Assembly: GCA_036261625.1 (NCBI GenBank)
Contig: DATAKL010000058.1
Coordinates: 124,001-188,000, forward strand
Length of the DNA stretch: 64,000 bases
Reading direction: 5' to 3'
Origin: JAAXKN01 sp036261625
GTDB taxonomy: Bacteria; Bacteroidota; Ignavibacteria; Ignavibacteriales; SURF-24
Shown here: one piece after another, positions 1 through 9,957 of the stretch
How the letters are laid out: each line of letters begins with the position of its first letter
Numbering within the stretch: position 1 is the stretch's first letter
Made by a program: the position numbers and the translations under genes
The notes under the pieces: generated by a model
Seen by the model: only the letters and a program-made list of their open reading frames with translations
What the model was told of the DNA's origin: nothing
Databases searched by the model: none

Positions 1-1495
1 TACAAACTACTTCCGCGGGGAGGCGCAGTTAAGAGCCCTGGGGGGAAGGGTTGGGAATTTCCGGGGGAGGACGCCCGAAGAGGCTTTGAGGATGAGCCTG
101 GCATATACCGAAGCCGCAGGAGGCTATAACGAGGGCGACATTCACGCAATTGACCGAATGGCAAGGAACACAGGACTTGACCCCGTGAGGCTCATGCAGT
201 ATTCCAGAACAGCGCAAATGTTTAATAGGGGGACTGATAACGCCAGTTTTGTAGGTGGGGGAATAGCATTTACCCGAGAGCTTTATGGACCAAACAGCAA
301 TGCGAAGATAATTGACGTACTTACCTCAATAAACTCACTAACCGAGCAACTTCTTAGCGTAAACAAGGATGCCAGACAGGACCAGGCATTTGCGGTTGCA
401 AGAATCCCGGAACTTCTGTTCGGGCGGGAGAGCGCTTATGGCAGAATTGACCAAAAAGGGGGTATGGTATTAAGCGAACTGGAGAAGCTGGGGAGGGCGG
501 GTAATGACGCACAACTGGCATTCCTTTATAATGCCTACGGAACACAGGACATAAAAGAGTTCTATGATCGTATGGATAGGGGCATTTGGGGAGATCCCAG
601 GAACCTTCCCGACGTATTAAGGGCAACCGAAGGCTTTGGCAATAAGGGATGGGCTTTTCTTAGAAGCAAGGGGATAGACAACCCCGACATAAGAAACGCA
701 ATTATGGACCTGATCAATAATGGCGGGGCGTACTTTACAGAAAATGAAACGGACGAAAAGGGCAATATCTTATACGAAGGGGAAGGGGAGAACAAGAAGG
801 CTAAGACACGGCAGATATGGATTCCCAAAGATAAGATAATGGCGGGTGATAATGATACAACAATGCGTTTGGGAAAAATAATTGAGAAACAGGGAATTAA
901 GGACGGTGTTATAAGCAGGCCTGAAGATGTTATGGCCGAGATAGGGAAAATGAACCTGGAAACGGCGAAAAAGTGGCAGGATATGGTTCTTGATATGACA
1001 AAAGAGCAGACAAAGCTATATACTGCCATAGGAAATACAGAAAAGGCTTTCAAAACAGTTTCAAAAGTCATGTCAGTTGCTTTTGAGCAGATGGAGTTTC
1101 AAATGGTCCGCAGCGGCATGGCAGACGACCCGAGGATGAATAGACTTTTAGGCTATTTTCAGGGGGAGGGAGGCAAAAAATTTCTTAATAATGAACTTGC
1201 CAAAAGCGGCACCTGGCAGGATCTTTACAGCAACCTGGCAAGTGACAAGGTAAAAGAAGAGATAAACCAGGGTAAAATAAAGACCGAAGCAGATGCAGAT
1301 AAAGAGTTCAAGAGGCTTTTAATGATGTTTTTGGAGCTTGTAAAAGAGGGCAGTATAACCAACAGGGAGGCTTTTCTTAATGCCGAACTACACGTTCACA
1401 AAGATGACTATGGGCAATCAGTAAAAGTTATTCAGAAAAGAGCTGAAACACAGCAGAAATTAGACTACCTGAAAAGCAGGGGACCAATAAATTGA
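1..1495 (+). CDS. Probable tail tape-measure-like protein, C-terminal part (5' end outside window)
   Basis: The reading frame is open from base 2, so the true start lies to the left of the window; in-frame TTG (86) and ATG (92) have no convincing ribosome site. About 497 residues are visible. They are mostly helical with Gly-rich turns, followed by a charged helical C-terminus, and show no enzyme motif. The gene stands directly before a hub, spike, LysM protein and baseplate J, which is where the tape measure sits in PBSX- and P2-like contractile tails. The role is inferred from position and character, not from a recognised domain. It overlaps the next gene by four bases. A second, unmistakable tape measure lies at 60184-63426, which matters for deciding whether the window holds one phage or two. 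Confidence 0.45.
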   Translation, partial: TNYFRGEAQLRALGGRVGNFRGRTPEEALRMSLAYTEAAGGYNEGDIHAIDRMARNTGLDPVRLMQYSRTAQMFNRGTDNASFVGGGIAFTRELYGPNSNAKIIDVLTSINSLTEQLLSVNKDARQDQAFAVARIPELLFGRESAYGRIDQKGGMVLSELEKLGRAGNDAQLAFLYNAYGTQDIKEFYDRMDRGIWGDPRNLPDVLRATEGFGNKGWAFLRSKGIDNPDIRNAIMDLINNGGAYFTENETDEKGNILYEGEGENKKAKTRQIWIPKDKIMAGDNDTTMRLGKIIEKQGIKDGVISRPEDVMAEIGKMNLETAKKWQDMVLDMTKEQTKLYTAIGNTEKAFKTVSKVMSVAFEQMEFQMVRSGMADDPRMNRLLGYFQGEGGKKFLNNELAKSGTWQDLYSNLASDKVKEEINQGKIKTEADADKEFKRLLMMFLELVKEGSITNREAFLNAELHVHKDDYGQSVKVIQKRAETQQKLDYLKSRGPIN

Positions 1496-3042
1496 TAATT
1501 CCGTTAAACCAGCCAAGAATAAGGCAGATAAGACCTGAGGTGATAATTTATGACGGGGATAACTCTTTTGATGCCAGCAGGTATGTTAAGGGGATAAATA
1601 CTGACGTTAGCCTGGACAGCCCAGTAGGAACAATGAGGGTGAGCTTTGTGCCGGTTAATAATGAAAACCTGGCTCTTTCTACAAGCGCCGTAATGAACCT
1701 GCTGCAAAGTAAGATAAGAAAATACTGCCGGATCAGTGTAAAAATAGACAGGTCTGAGCCTGAGCATACGTTCTACGGCATAATAGACCAGACGTTTGAA
1801 AGCAAGACTACAAATAACGGACAGACGGGGCGGACGTGGACGTGCAACTGCAGCAAGGCGCTCCCGAAACTCCTTATAAGAGATGAAATACCAAACACGC
1901 CGATACTGCAAAGCGACAAAAAAGTAATCAGCGAATTGGGAGAAGTAAGAGCCATGTTTCTGGGACTCCTAAGAGGGATGGATGAAGAGGGCAGGCACTC
2001 GATATGGCTGGATAAAAACCCGGAGATACCGATAAGATATATTCTTGAAAACGCTCCTTCAACCATATATTTCAATAAATATATTAACCTGAAAGGGGAT
2101 GATCCCGAGAGCCTGTTTAACAAGACAGATATTTACGACAACAGGATTATCGACCTGAATTTTCTTAAAACAGACGCAATATTCAACACAAGCCTTACCA
2201 CATATTCAGGTACGGTATTGGGCTACATAATAGCATGTATGGACCCGGACTATTATGAGATATTCTTTGAAACTACCACCCTAAAAGACGGGAATCCCGC
2301 AAACAAGATGACAATAAGGCCGAGGCCTTATTCATTCAAGGAACTAGACAATGCTGAAAGGGTTTCAGACGGCTGGACTTACTGGGAGGACCTAGACGCT
2401 ATAGAATTCCACTCCCGGTATAGGACGCAGGAGCAGCTGGGGACCAACGACTTTGAAATTGCCAACTTCTTTGAAACGACCTACGAAAGGAGCCTTGTGG
2501 CAAGTCCGGAGGCGGGGGGAATGCTTATAGGCTGCCAATATCCGGTAATGGATTTCGACCTTATAAAGCGCTACGGCATAAGAAGCCACAGAAGTGCGGT
2601 AAAGTACCTGAACACGGTTGAAATGAGAAAGAAAAATATGAAGTACAAAGAAGAAGGCTCGGACAACTTCTTCAAGAGCCTTATGACAAAGCGCGATAAA
2701 ATGGCGGACTGGTTTTTATATCCGGACTATGAAAGTGGACAGATTACGGCACTCGGCAACAGCACTTACAAGATCGGGCGAAAACTCTATTACACGGACA
2801 GAATGTACTACGACACCGAAAAGATATTTCAAAATGAAAAGCCGACTATTGGAATGGAATACTACATATCAAGGGTTGCACATACCTTTGAATATCCGGG
2901 AACATATCTGACAACCTTGGGCCTGACACGGGGGCAGCCGGTAAAGGTAGTTCAGGAGGCTGGGGCATATTACAAAAGCATGGTGCCGGACTGGCTGAAG
3001 AAAAGAAACTTATACAAGGTAAACAGGATTAAAGAAGAATGA
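1492..3042 (+). CDS. Baseplate hub-like tail protein
   Basis: 516 aa, starting at TTG 1492, which overlaps the TGA of the upstream gene (translational coupling). The N-terminal part reads as a beta-rich segment in which a short stretch near residues 38-52 (DVSLDSPVGTMRVSF) resembles the start of hub proteins such as XkdQ and gpD, where a paired beta-barrel forms the ring that carries the spike. The order tape measure, hub, spike supports this. The middle and C-terminus have no motif I recognise. Expected location is the central baseplate. An alternative is another tail-tip adaptor. The hub call rests on weak similarity plus position. Confidence 0.5.
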   Translation: MIIPLNQPRIRQIRPEVIIYDGDNSFDASRYVKGINTDVSLDSPVGTMRVSFVPVNNENLALSTSAVMNLLQSKIRKYCRISVKIDRSEPEHTFYGIIDQTFESKTTNNGQTGRTWTCNCSKALPKLLIRDEIPNTPILQSDKKVISELGEVRAMFLGLLRGMDEEGRHSIWLDKNPEIPIRYILENAPSTIYFNKYINLKGDDPESLFNKTDIYDNRIIDLNFLKTDAIFNTSLTTYSGTVLGYIIACMDPDYYEIFFETTTLKDGNPANKMTIRPRPYSFKELDNAERVSDGWTYWEDLDAIEFHSRYRTQEQLGTNDFEIANFFETTYERSLVASPEAGGMLIGCQYPVMDFDLIKRYGIRSHRSAVKYLNTVEMRKKNMKYKEEGSDNFFKSLMTKRDKMADWFLYPDYESGQITALGNSTYKIGRKLYYTDRMYYDTEKIFQNEKPTIGMEYYISRVAHTFEYPGTYLTTLGLTRGQPVKVVQEAGAYYKSMVPDWLKKRNLYKVNRIKEE

Positions 3043-3959
3043 CAATGTACGCTGAAGGCTTTGAATACTCTTTAGACCCGAGCCGGGGAAGCTCACAGGC
3101 CACCTTTGAGATAGGAACACTTGTATTCTTCAAAAAAGACAAACGCTTTTGCCTTAAAGACCAGAACGGGAGCCTTATAGACACAATAAGCCTGGGGTTT
3201 TTAACCGATGAATGGAATACCCTGGATGGGACGGGGAAGGTTCCAAAACCGGACATAATAGGAGAGGCGGGGGAAATAGAAGAAAGAGGGGACAAGGTAG
3301 TTTACACGGCAATAAACGGTTCGAGGAACAATATTTTAATACTGGGAAGCTACCAGAGCCTTTTGCATGAGATCGGGACAAAGGACGCCGAGGGGAAAGA
3401 CTATGAAAAGAACCTTACGCTTGACGGTGAGGACATAAAAAGCCTGCTGAAGAAAACCGTGCTCCGCCGGAATAAAAAAAGAATATATGAAGTAGTTGAG
3501 GACGCAGAGGGTAACCTTACGCTTTATTTAGAAGGACTGGGAGAAAGCAAAGGGAGCCTCAGCATAAAAGTTAAAGGGACTGAAAATGCAGGAAATGTTA
3601 AGTTAGAACTTAACGGAAAATTCCTAATCATACAGAAAGACACCGGCGATAAGGAGGTAATTGCCACCCTGGAAATGGATAATACAAAAGACGCTGAGAA
3701 GGTAAAAATTTTAGATAAGTATAAAAACAGGATAGAACTGAATAAAAAAGGGGCGGTAGTTGAGGCGGAAACGATACACATAACGGGTAAAGACGCTACA
3801 AAAGAAATTACAATGAAGAAGATCCTGACAGACCTTGTTGACGCAATAATTAAAATGACACAACCGACAACAAACGGAAGCACAATTGCCCCGCCTGTTA
3901 ATATGGCAGACTTTATGAAAGTAAAACAGGATGCTGAAAAGCTCCTGAAGGAGAATTAA
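3039..3959 (+). CDS. gpV-like baseplate spike / puncturing protein
   Basis: 306 aa, ATG overlapping the previous stop (ATGA). An N-terminal OB-like region is followed by a repetitive, short-period beta segment (about residues 170-250, with many alternating Lys/Glu/Val/Leu), then a conserved-looking tail with a Thr-Asn-Gly turn near residues 278-281 and a final helix. Such a C-terminal layout is seen in gpV/gp45-type spikes, where an OB fold feeds into a trimeric beta-helix that pierces the outer membrane. It follows the hub gene, as expected. No lysozyme or PAAR motif is visible. Function is inferred from layout and neighbours. Confidence 0.5.
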   Translation: MTMYAEGFEYSLDPSRGSSQATFEIGTLVFFKKDKRFCLKDQNGSLIDTISLGFLTDEWNTLDGTGKVPKPDIIGEAGEIEERGDKVVYTAINGSRNNILILGSYQSLLHEIGTKDAEGKDYEKNLTLDGEDIKSLLKKTVLRRNKKRIYEVVEDAEGNLTLYLEGLGESKGSLSIKVKGTENAGNVKLELNGKFLIIQKDTGDKEVIATLEMDNTKDAEKVKILDKYKNRIELNKKGAVVEAETIHITGKDATKEITMKKILTDLVDAIIKMTQPTTNGSTIAPPVNMADFMKVKQDAEKLLKEN

Positions 3960-3960
3960 C

Positions 3961-4251
3961 ATGCTGGACACGGCAGGACTAAAACAGGCAATTGCCGCGG
4001 CTCTGCAGGCAAATATACCGGTGGTACCGAAAGATGCCCCGGACGAGGTAAAAAAAAGCCTTCAGGCTTCAATAGACAAGGCGAAGGAACAGGCAAAGGC
4101 CCAGGCTGAGGCTATTGCAAATGCAATAGAATCCTTTGTAAAATCGGGGGAGGTTGAGGTTACAGCTGAGACAGGAAAAATAGTAGTAGCCGGAAGCGCC
4201 ACGACGCAGCAGAACGCGGCACCGATCAAGATTAAGGGGGTTGTAAAATGA
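3961..4251 (+). CDS. Small Ala-rich helical tail/baseplate protein, unknown
   Basis: 96 aa with a good ribosome site (AGGAG) seven bases before ATG 3961. Residues 25-65 form a strongly Ala/Lys/Gln-rich helix that could be a coiled coil; the C-terminal 30 residues are Val/Gly-rich and probably beta. It lies between the spike and a tail-hub accessory protein, so a baseplate role is likely, but I do not recognise a family. The stop overlaps the next start by four bases. Confidence 0.6.
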   Translation: MLDTAGLKQAIAAALQANIPVVPKDAPDEVKKSLQASIDKAKEQAKAQAEAIANAIESFVKSGEVEVTAETGKIVVAGSATTQQNAAPIKIKGVVK

Positions 4252-5102
4252 GAAACAAGGCGTATTTACCCAGGCTACCGTATGTAGTTTTTGAGCTCAT
4301 AAAAATAGACCTTGAGGAACAGAAGTTAAAGGGTGAGGATAACTACAAGGCCGAGCAGATTGATACGATATATTTAGCCGTAATGCCGCAAAACTACTCT
4401 TTTAAGAAAAGGGGCCGGAACGCTCTTACACAGACCGGGGAGGACGTATTTACTGACCGCTACCCGAACAGCCCGGAGAGGGTTTCCATATCGGGGACAT
4501 TCGGGGATATGCCGAGGCTTATTGGGGGGACGTTCCTGGACGGTTATACGAGGCTAAAGCAGTTTGAAGAGCGCATAATAGACATGAAGCTGGAAGGCTA
4601 CGCCTTAAAAGAAGAAATAATTCAGAAAGAAGTGGAGGCATCGAGAGCGCTTTTAACGGTAAACTACTACGACTTCATGTGGCACAAGTTCGGGAGCATA
4701 TCTTTAGGGGATTTTGACGTAAGAAGCAACGCTGCCGAAAATACGCAACTGATCAGATACAGCTTTGACTTTACAATTACAGGACCCCTTTACAAGGTAA
4801 AGGCGGACTTAATGGATGGTGATCCTTTGCTTCAGGGGCTAAAGACTGTTTTAGGACCCGGGGCACAGTCTAAAATGGATGAAACGGTAAACAGCCTCCT
4901 TTACCTGGCAGCAGGCGGGACCAAGTTTCTGGGAGCCCTGGACGCACTGGGCTTTGTAAACAATCTTGTTCAGGACATAAAGGACACGGTAAACAGCTAT
5001 ACTTTGGGGGCAAACAAGGAATACGACAGGCTAAGGGGCGAGTTAAAGAGCCTGCAGAACGGCTATAATTCACTTAAAAGTGAAATTAAAAACCTGGGGT
5101 AA
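4248..5102 (+). CDS. Tail/baseplate protein upstream of LysM gene (XkdP N-domain-like position)
   Basis: 284 aa, ATG overlapping the previous stop. Around residues 45-85 the pattern of a Pro-containing strand, a basic turn and a Val-Ser-Ile-Ser-Gly strand resembles the N-terminal part of XkdP-type tail proteins that precede a LysM domain. Here the LysM domain is encoded by the next gene, so the two genes together would match one XkdP-like protein. The C-terminus (about 240-284) is a predicted coiled coil. Likely a peripheral hub component. The family call is tentative. Confidence 0.4.
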   Translation: MRNKAYLPRLPYVVFELIKIDLEEQKLKGEDNYKAEQIDTIYLAVMPQNYSFKKRGRNALTQTGEDVFTDRYPNSPERVSISGTFGDMPRLIGGTFLDGYTRLKQFEERIIDMKLEGYALKEEIIQKEVEASRALLTVNYYDFMWHKFGSISLGDFDVRSNAAENTQLIRYSFDFTITGPLYKVKADLMDGDPLLQGLKTVLGPGAQSKMDETVNSLLYLAAGGTKFLGALDALGFVNNLVQDIKDTVNSYTLGANKEYDRLRGELKSLQNGYNSLKSEIKNLG

Positions 5103-5104
5103 AA

Positions 5105-5881
5105 ATGGAATTTTTTGAAAAAACAGAACGTGCAATAAGCCTGCTGGATAACCTTACGGGGCAGGCCGAGGCCGCAAGGACGGATGAATTTGACACATTC
5201 GACTACTCGGGTTACATAGAACAGCTGAAGGAATTAAAAAGGAATGTATTAAGGTTTCAGGCAGCCTATAAGTTCCTGAAGCTGGATAAAGAGGACTTTA
5301 TTCAGGGGATTGACAGGACGGGAAAAGTAATTGTGATACATACGGTAAAAGACTTTGAAACCCCGCTAAGTATTGCAAAAAAATACACTACAGATTTAGG
5401 CGAAATTCTTATATTAAACGACGTGAAGGTGGAAGATATTAAGGCGGGGCGGGAGCTTAAAATTGTAGTAAATAATGAAAGTTTAAGCCAGGTTTACGAC
5501 ACAATTCCGACATACGGAAGCCAGAAGGGGCTGGAAGTTTTAGGGCGCGACCTGCCCAACGACCTTCAGGCAGATGAAACGGGGGATTTACTTGTACTGG
5601 GGCCGATAGAAACCTTAACTCAGGGCGTAAATAACCGGATCTCAACAAAAAAAGGGGCGTACCCCTTAGAAGAAAACTTCGGGCTTAGTAACATACAAAA
5701 GCTGGAATTTCCGGAGGACATAACAAACGCCATGCTTATGGTAGGACTTAGTGAAGAGCTGGAAGAAGATGCAAGGCTAAGCAGGATAGATTCTATTGAG
5801 ATCACATCGGACAGAAAAGCCAAAGAGGTACTCGTTCAGGCCAGGACAATAACAAACAACATGCTGAGAGTAAACAATTGA
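5105..5881 (+). CDS. LysM-domain baseplate protein with gp25-like C-terminus
   Basis: 258 aa. Residues about 76-122 form a LysM module: a His-Thr-Val strand, a Pro-Leu-Ser-Ile-Ala helix, a Leu-Asn-Asp turn, then Ile-Lys-Ala-Gly. LysM binds peptidoglycan and in tails is found in hub-associated proteins. The C-terminal 80 residues contain a short Tyr-Pro-Leu plus Asn-Phe-Gly element and end in helices, reminiscent of gpW/gp25 wedge proteins, which normally precede baseplate J exactly as here. If correct, this is a fusion of two baseplate functions. Four-base overlap with the next gene. Confidence 0.6.
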   Translation: MEFFEKTERAISLLDNLTGQAEAARTDEFDTFDYSGYIEQLKELKRNVLRFQAAYKFLKLDKEDFIQGIDRTGKVIVIHTVKDFETPLSIAKKYTTDLGEILILNDVKVEDIKAGRELKIVVNNESLSQVYDTIPTYGSQKGLEVLGRDLPNDLQADETGDLLVLGPIETLTQGVNNRISTKKGAYPLEENFGLSNIQKLEFPEDITNAMLMVGLSEELEEDARLSRIDSIEITSDRKAKEVLVQARTITNNMLRVNN

Positions 5882-7017
5882 AAACCGCAAAAGAGATACT
5901 TCAGGATTTAACGGCAGATTTTATAAGTCTGCAGGACAAGGTAAAATTTTTCGGCAAAGACGGAGCGGCGCGCGCCATACTGAGTGCCGCGGCAAATACA
6001 ACCTCTGAGCTCTGGAACGACCTGACGCAGGCCATAAGGGGCCTCTACCCCGAGACAAGCCAGGGGGCGAAGCTGGATAATACAGGTGGAAGGAGGGGCT
6101 TAGTAAGAAAAACAGCAACAAAGGCAAGCGCGGTACTGCTCTTTAACGGCCCCGAAGGGACAGTAATACCGGAAGGGACAAAAGTAAAAAGCGTAATTTC
6201 AGGAGTAAGCTACCTGACAAAACAGGCAGTAACTTTAGGGACAGCGAACCCGGACCTCCAAAGGCCGGTTAACTCAAACGTTCTGGGGGACGTAGTAATA
6301 GCTGAAAGTGAATTAGAAGGAAGTAAGACAAAAGTAAACGCCCAGGAATTAAAACAATTTGAAACCCCAATTGACGGGGTAACGGTAACAAACCTTTTTC
6401 CCAGTGAAGGGGGTGAGGACACTGAAACAGACGAACAGTTCAGGCAAAGGATATTCCTGCAGGCGGATATACTTTCACAGGGCACACAGGCCTTCTATGA
6501 GGCTCTGGCAAAGAAGGCTGACGGGGCAGTTTTAAGGAGTCTGGCAAGATACAACCCCCTTACCGGCGGAATTGACATAACGGTAGTAAAGGATAACGGG
6601 GGAACCTTCAGTGCAGGGGAACTTACAGCAATTCAGGAGTACATTTACCCCAGGCAGAAAGCCATGCAGCCTATAAAAGCCCTTAACGTAACCTACAAGA
6701 CCGCAGAGGTAGAAGCCGAGGCCCTTTACTCAGGCGACATTGAGCCGATATTTACCGACATAGCAAGCCGCATGGCAGAGATCTTCAACTTCAGGCTAAT
6801 GTCTTTCGGCTCCAGGGTTAAATTTTCGGACGTTCTGAAGGTATTCCTGGACACAAAGACCCTTGAAATTCCGGACATAACAAAAATAAAGCTTAACGGG
6901 GGAGCGGGCGACATTCAGGCCGGGAGCCTGGAGCTAATAAAAATAATATCGCTTAAAATAACAACGCCCCTGGCCGTAAAGGCAGGCGCAATAAGCCAGA
7001 AGTATACAACAGCATGA
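5878..7017 (+). CDS. Baseplate wedge protein J
   Basis: 379 aa. Starts at TTG 5878, overlapping the TGA of the LysM gene; the same coupling with a TTG start is used at 1492. The sequence matches the baseplate J family: an N-terminal helical region, a central beta segment with a Gly-Pro-Glu-Gly-Thr turn near residue 91, a Gly-Glu-Asp-Thr-Glu-Thr-Asp-Glu-Gln-Phe-Arg element near 178-190 that is typical of the family, then Gly-Gly-Ile-Asp-Ile-Thr-Val. J forms the wedge ring of contractile tails (gp6/gpJ). This is the strongest evidence that the left region encodes a contractile apparatus. Confidence 0.82.
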   Translation: MKTAKEILQDLTADFISLQDKVKFFGKDGAARAILSAAANTTSELWNDLTQAIRGLYPETSQGAKLDNTGGRRGLVRKTATKASAVLLFNGPEGTVIPEGTKVKSVISGVSYLTKQAVTLGTANPDLQRPVNSNVLGDVVIAESELEGSKTKVNAQELKQFETPIDGVTVTNLFPSEGGEDTETDEQFRQRIFLQADILSQGTQAFYEALAKKADGAVLRSLARYNPLTGGIDITVVKDNGGTFSAGELTAIQEYIYPRQKAMQPIKALNVTYKTAEVEAEALYSGDIEPIFTDIASRMAEIFNFRLMSFGSRVKFSDVLKVFLDTKTLEIPDITKIKLNGGAGDIQAGSLELIKIISLKITTPLAVKAGAISQKYTTA

Positions 7018-7535
7018 CAGAAGAAGTAGTTTTAGCCAAAATAATAAAATACACGGCTCCCTTTGTGGTACAGGATAACCTGATCTACAAGGGAATAGCA
7101 GGAGCCTTAGCAAAGACCTTAGCCAAACTAAGCCTGGCGATAGACAACCTATCAGAAGGGGTGTATACAGGAAAAGGCTTAAAAAAATTTCTGGAATCGG
7201 ACAGGCTTTTCTTTAACAATTCTGAAAACGACACGGCGCTTCAGACAAGGCTTGGCAGGGTTTACGAGGTCCTGCAGGCGCGCGGGAGCGAGGACGGGAT
7301 AAAGGATGATCTTCAGGCCTTACTGGGGGCAAGTTACGTAAGTTGTGAGTTTAAGGACTTTGAATCTTCCGGAATTATACTGGACACGACCTACCCGGGA
7401 GTGGATGAAAGTGCAGCTGAGGACTTGGGAAAAGCCGTGCTTATTTCTTTTACCGGAAATATTTCCTATTATAAGGCTATAATAGAAAAATTCATTTTAC
7501 CAATTGACTGTTTAGCAATTTACAAGAGCGTATAA
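7014..7535 (+). CDS. gpI-like baseplate/tail protein
   Basis: 173 aa, ATG overlapping the J stop. Mostly helical, with a distal conserved-looking Thr-Tyr-Pro-Gly element near residue 125. It occupies the slot right after J, where P2 gpI or XkdU is found, the protein that joins the wedge to the fibres. No motif allows a firm family call, so position is the main evidence. Confidence 0.45.
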   Translation: MTEEVVLAKIIKYTAPFVVQDNLIYKGIAGALAKTLAKLSLAIDNLSEGVYTGKGLKKFLESDRLFFNNSENDTALQTRLGRVYEVLQARGSEDGIKDDLQALLGASYVSCEFKDFESSGIILDTTYPGVDESAAEDLGKAVLISFTGNISYYKAIIEKFILPIDCLAIYKSV

Positions 7536-7536
7536 A

Positions 7537-9957
7537 ATGCCTAGAATAAGACACCAACAAAACCTGAAACTGGGGAGCCTGGAATTTACCAGGATGCAGG
7601 ACCTTCAGAACGAAAACGCCTGGGCCCTTTTTGACGTACTGATTAAAACCTACGGGCTTATTGTTACAATGACCGGGGAAACGACATACGGGACGGAGTG
7701 GCAGGCATTGAAAGACATTACAGGAGGCCTTAAAATTAAGGCAGGACGGGCAATTGTAAAAAGCGATCACCCGAGGCCCATATCGCTTCTGCAGGACGTA
7801 GTATTAAGTAAGCCGGCACTTGACGGCACATACACGGCAGTAATAAGCTACCAGGAAAAAAACACCGAGGAAGGAACCGTATCACTTACACAGGGGAGCG
7901 CCACAGTAACAGGGACAGGGACGAAGTTCAAAAGCGTTTTAGGCCCGGGGAGAAGAATTATTGTTGAAGGCGCGGCCTATACGGTCCTTACAGTAGAAAG
8001 TGACACATCACTTACTCTGGAAAGCGCATACACAGGAACTTCCCTGACAGGCAAAGCCTTCAGTACCGGGGGGTGGTTCTACGGCACGGCACCAGCCTCA
8101 GTTGATGATAACTGCATTTACTTTTACGACGACTACAAGCTGGAAATAAAGGCCAGTGCTTTGGAAGGGGAATATAAAATTGCCGAAGTTACCGTTTCGG
8201 GAGGGGAGATCATTACAGTAACAGACAAAAGAACTGACAACATATTTACCGTACAGAGCAACTTCGCCGGCACTACAGGCACCGCAAGTGAAAACTTTAA
8301 GGTTGGGGGGCGCTATGTACTAACTGAGCCTGATATACCGGCAGCAATACAGAACTTCAGGATTGCAGATATAGCCTCCACCAAAAGCACCGTTGACAGC
8401 ACAATGGCAAACTCTATTGCAGTTGCCTACCAGAACGGACTGGATAGTTACTTGAACGTTAAACTGAAATGGGGCTACGACAATATAACAGGCTTTACCT
8501 CCGGAACTAACGAAATGCATATTACAACCGCGGGCCTGGCATTTACAAAGGACCAGTTAAAAGACCTTTACATACACATTTTTAACGTATCAAAGACCTT
8601 CAGGATAACGGGGAACAATGCCACTTCTGGAGGCGATACATTAGTTACGCTCATAAACGAGGACGGGACAAGCTGGGACGGGAAGGACATAAGCGGGAAC
8701 TACATTACAATTGCCTCTGACAACCCGGCCTGGATTCACTTTGATGCCGATAGCTACGAGATAGCAGCTATACCCTGCAGCGGGGACCCGGGAATTCCGG
8801 AATACGACTACGCCGGTAGAATTGAAGCCTTGGCAAACTACGGACTGGACGTAGTACGCATGGAAACTACCATTAGACTTCACATGGGGCGTTACTACCT
8901 CATAAAGATATGCGGGAAAAAGGGGGTTAAATATAACGATTATGTTGAACTTCAGGCAGGAAGTTTCCAGAAGTACGGCCTTACACAAAACTACAGCAAC
9001 CCGACGCTAATTAAGCACCCATCCATACCGGACGACGGGAAAATTGCCGTAAATATGACGCTTGTAGGCTTTTTAATAATGATAGATGCTACATGCTGGC
9101 CTTTGGCCGAGAACTTTGAAGTTGCTTACACGGCAAAGAACACGACAGCAAGCTTTACGGACCCAACACACACGCAGTTTATACTTAACAGCAGGACCGT
9201 TGAGGTACCGACAAACATTTCAGCCGAATACAACGTTGCCGTGCGCCCCTTAATGAGCGGGCAGGCAGTAGCAAAGGCCGTAACAGCAACCGTAGTCTCA
9301 GGCTCGGGAGGCCGCGCCCCGGATGAGAGGCCGATGGCTATGCTGGAACTGAACCACTTTACCTATTCCGGCACACTCGGCTACAACACCACTGTGCCCG
9401 GGACAGTTACAATTGAAGCCATTGAGAGCCCGGCTGCATCAGGAAGAACAATAGCCTCCATGCCGGATAACATTGTAGGAAAAATCATAACGATTAACAG
9501 CGTTGACTACAGGATAACAGGAAGGACAAGCCCCACGGCTTTTGACATTGAAACCCTGGACGGGACGAACAACTACCCTTCTACAGGAGCGGGTATAGTA
9601 TATACAATAGGCGTTAGTGAAAAAGCGCGCCAGGTATGGCTTACCACACTTTACTACTCCGCGAAGTTTACGAGGGCCGAAGTAGATCCCAAGATTTTAC
9701 AGGGCGGAGAGGCTCTTATTAGGTTTTACCAGAAAGGACAGTCACCGGAAAAAGGGGATTACATGAAAGTGCCAAAGCAGGGAGTACCGGTTGAGCAGGA
9801 CCTTAACTTTAAGATTGTCTCCGGCTCCGGGGAAATGAAACTACTGATAGATCTTTATGACCCGGACGGACTGCTTAATAACACCTGCATTCACGGGCAG
9901 CTGATAGTTTACGGGCAGGATTATTTTGACATGGCAACGACAAATCCCGCAATATGA
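7537..9957 (+). CDS. Large baseplate-attached tail fibre/appendage protein
   Basis: 806 aa, starting one base after the previous stop. N-terminal 80 residues are likely the attachment part. Residues about 110-170 form a repeat-like beta domain (a Gly-Ser-Ala-Thr-Val-Thr-Gly-Thr-Gly-Thr core followed by alternating Val/Ser/Leu strands) that is common in phage fibre and appendage proteins. The remainder is beta-rich with many Thr/Gly/Asn turns. It is the first of five long appendage genes and probably docks them to the baseplate. It overlaps the next gene by four bases. Confidence 0.6.
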   Translation: MPRIRHQQNLKLGSLEFTRMQDLQNENAWALFDVLIKTYGLIVTMTGETTYGTEWQALKDITGGLKIKAGRAIVKSDHPRPISLLQDVVLSKPALDGTYTAVISYQEKNTEEGTVSLTQGSATVTGTGTKFKSVLGPGRRIIVEGAAYTVLTVESDTSLTLESAYTGTSLTGKAFSTGGWFYGTAPASVDDNCIYFYDDYKLEIKASALEGEYKIAEVTVSGGEIITVTDKRTDNIFTVQSNFAGTTGTASENFKVGGRYVLTEPDIPAAIQNFRIADIASTKSTVDSTMANSIAVAYQNGLDSYLNVKLKWGYDNITGFTSGTNEMHITTAGLAFTKDQLKDLYIHIFNVSKTFRITGNNATSGGDTLVTLINEDGTSWDGKDISGNYITIASDNPAWIHFDADSYEIAAIPCSGDPGIPEYDYAGRIEALANYGLDVVRMETTIRLHMGRYYLIKICGKKGVKYNDYVELQAGSFQKYGLTQNYSNPTLIKHPSIPDDGKIAVNMTLVGFLIMIDATCWPLAENFEVAYTAKNTTASFTDPTHTQFILNSRTVEVPTNISAEYNVAVRPLMSGQAVAKAVTATVVSGSGGRAPDERPMAMLELNHFTYSGTLGYNTTVPGTVTIEAIESPAASGRTIASMPDNIVGKIITINSVDYRITGRTSPTAFDIETLDGTNNYPSTGAGIVYTIGVSEKARQVWLTTLYYSAKFTRAEVDPKILQGGEALIRFYQKGQSPEKGDYMKVPKQGVPVEQDLNFKIVSGSGEMKLLIDLYDPDGLLNNTCIHGQLIVYGQDYFDMATTNPAI

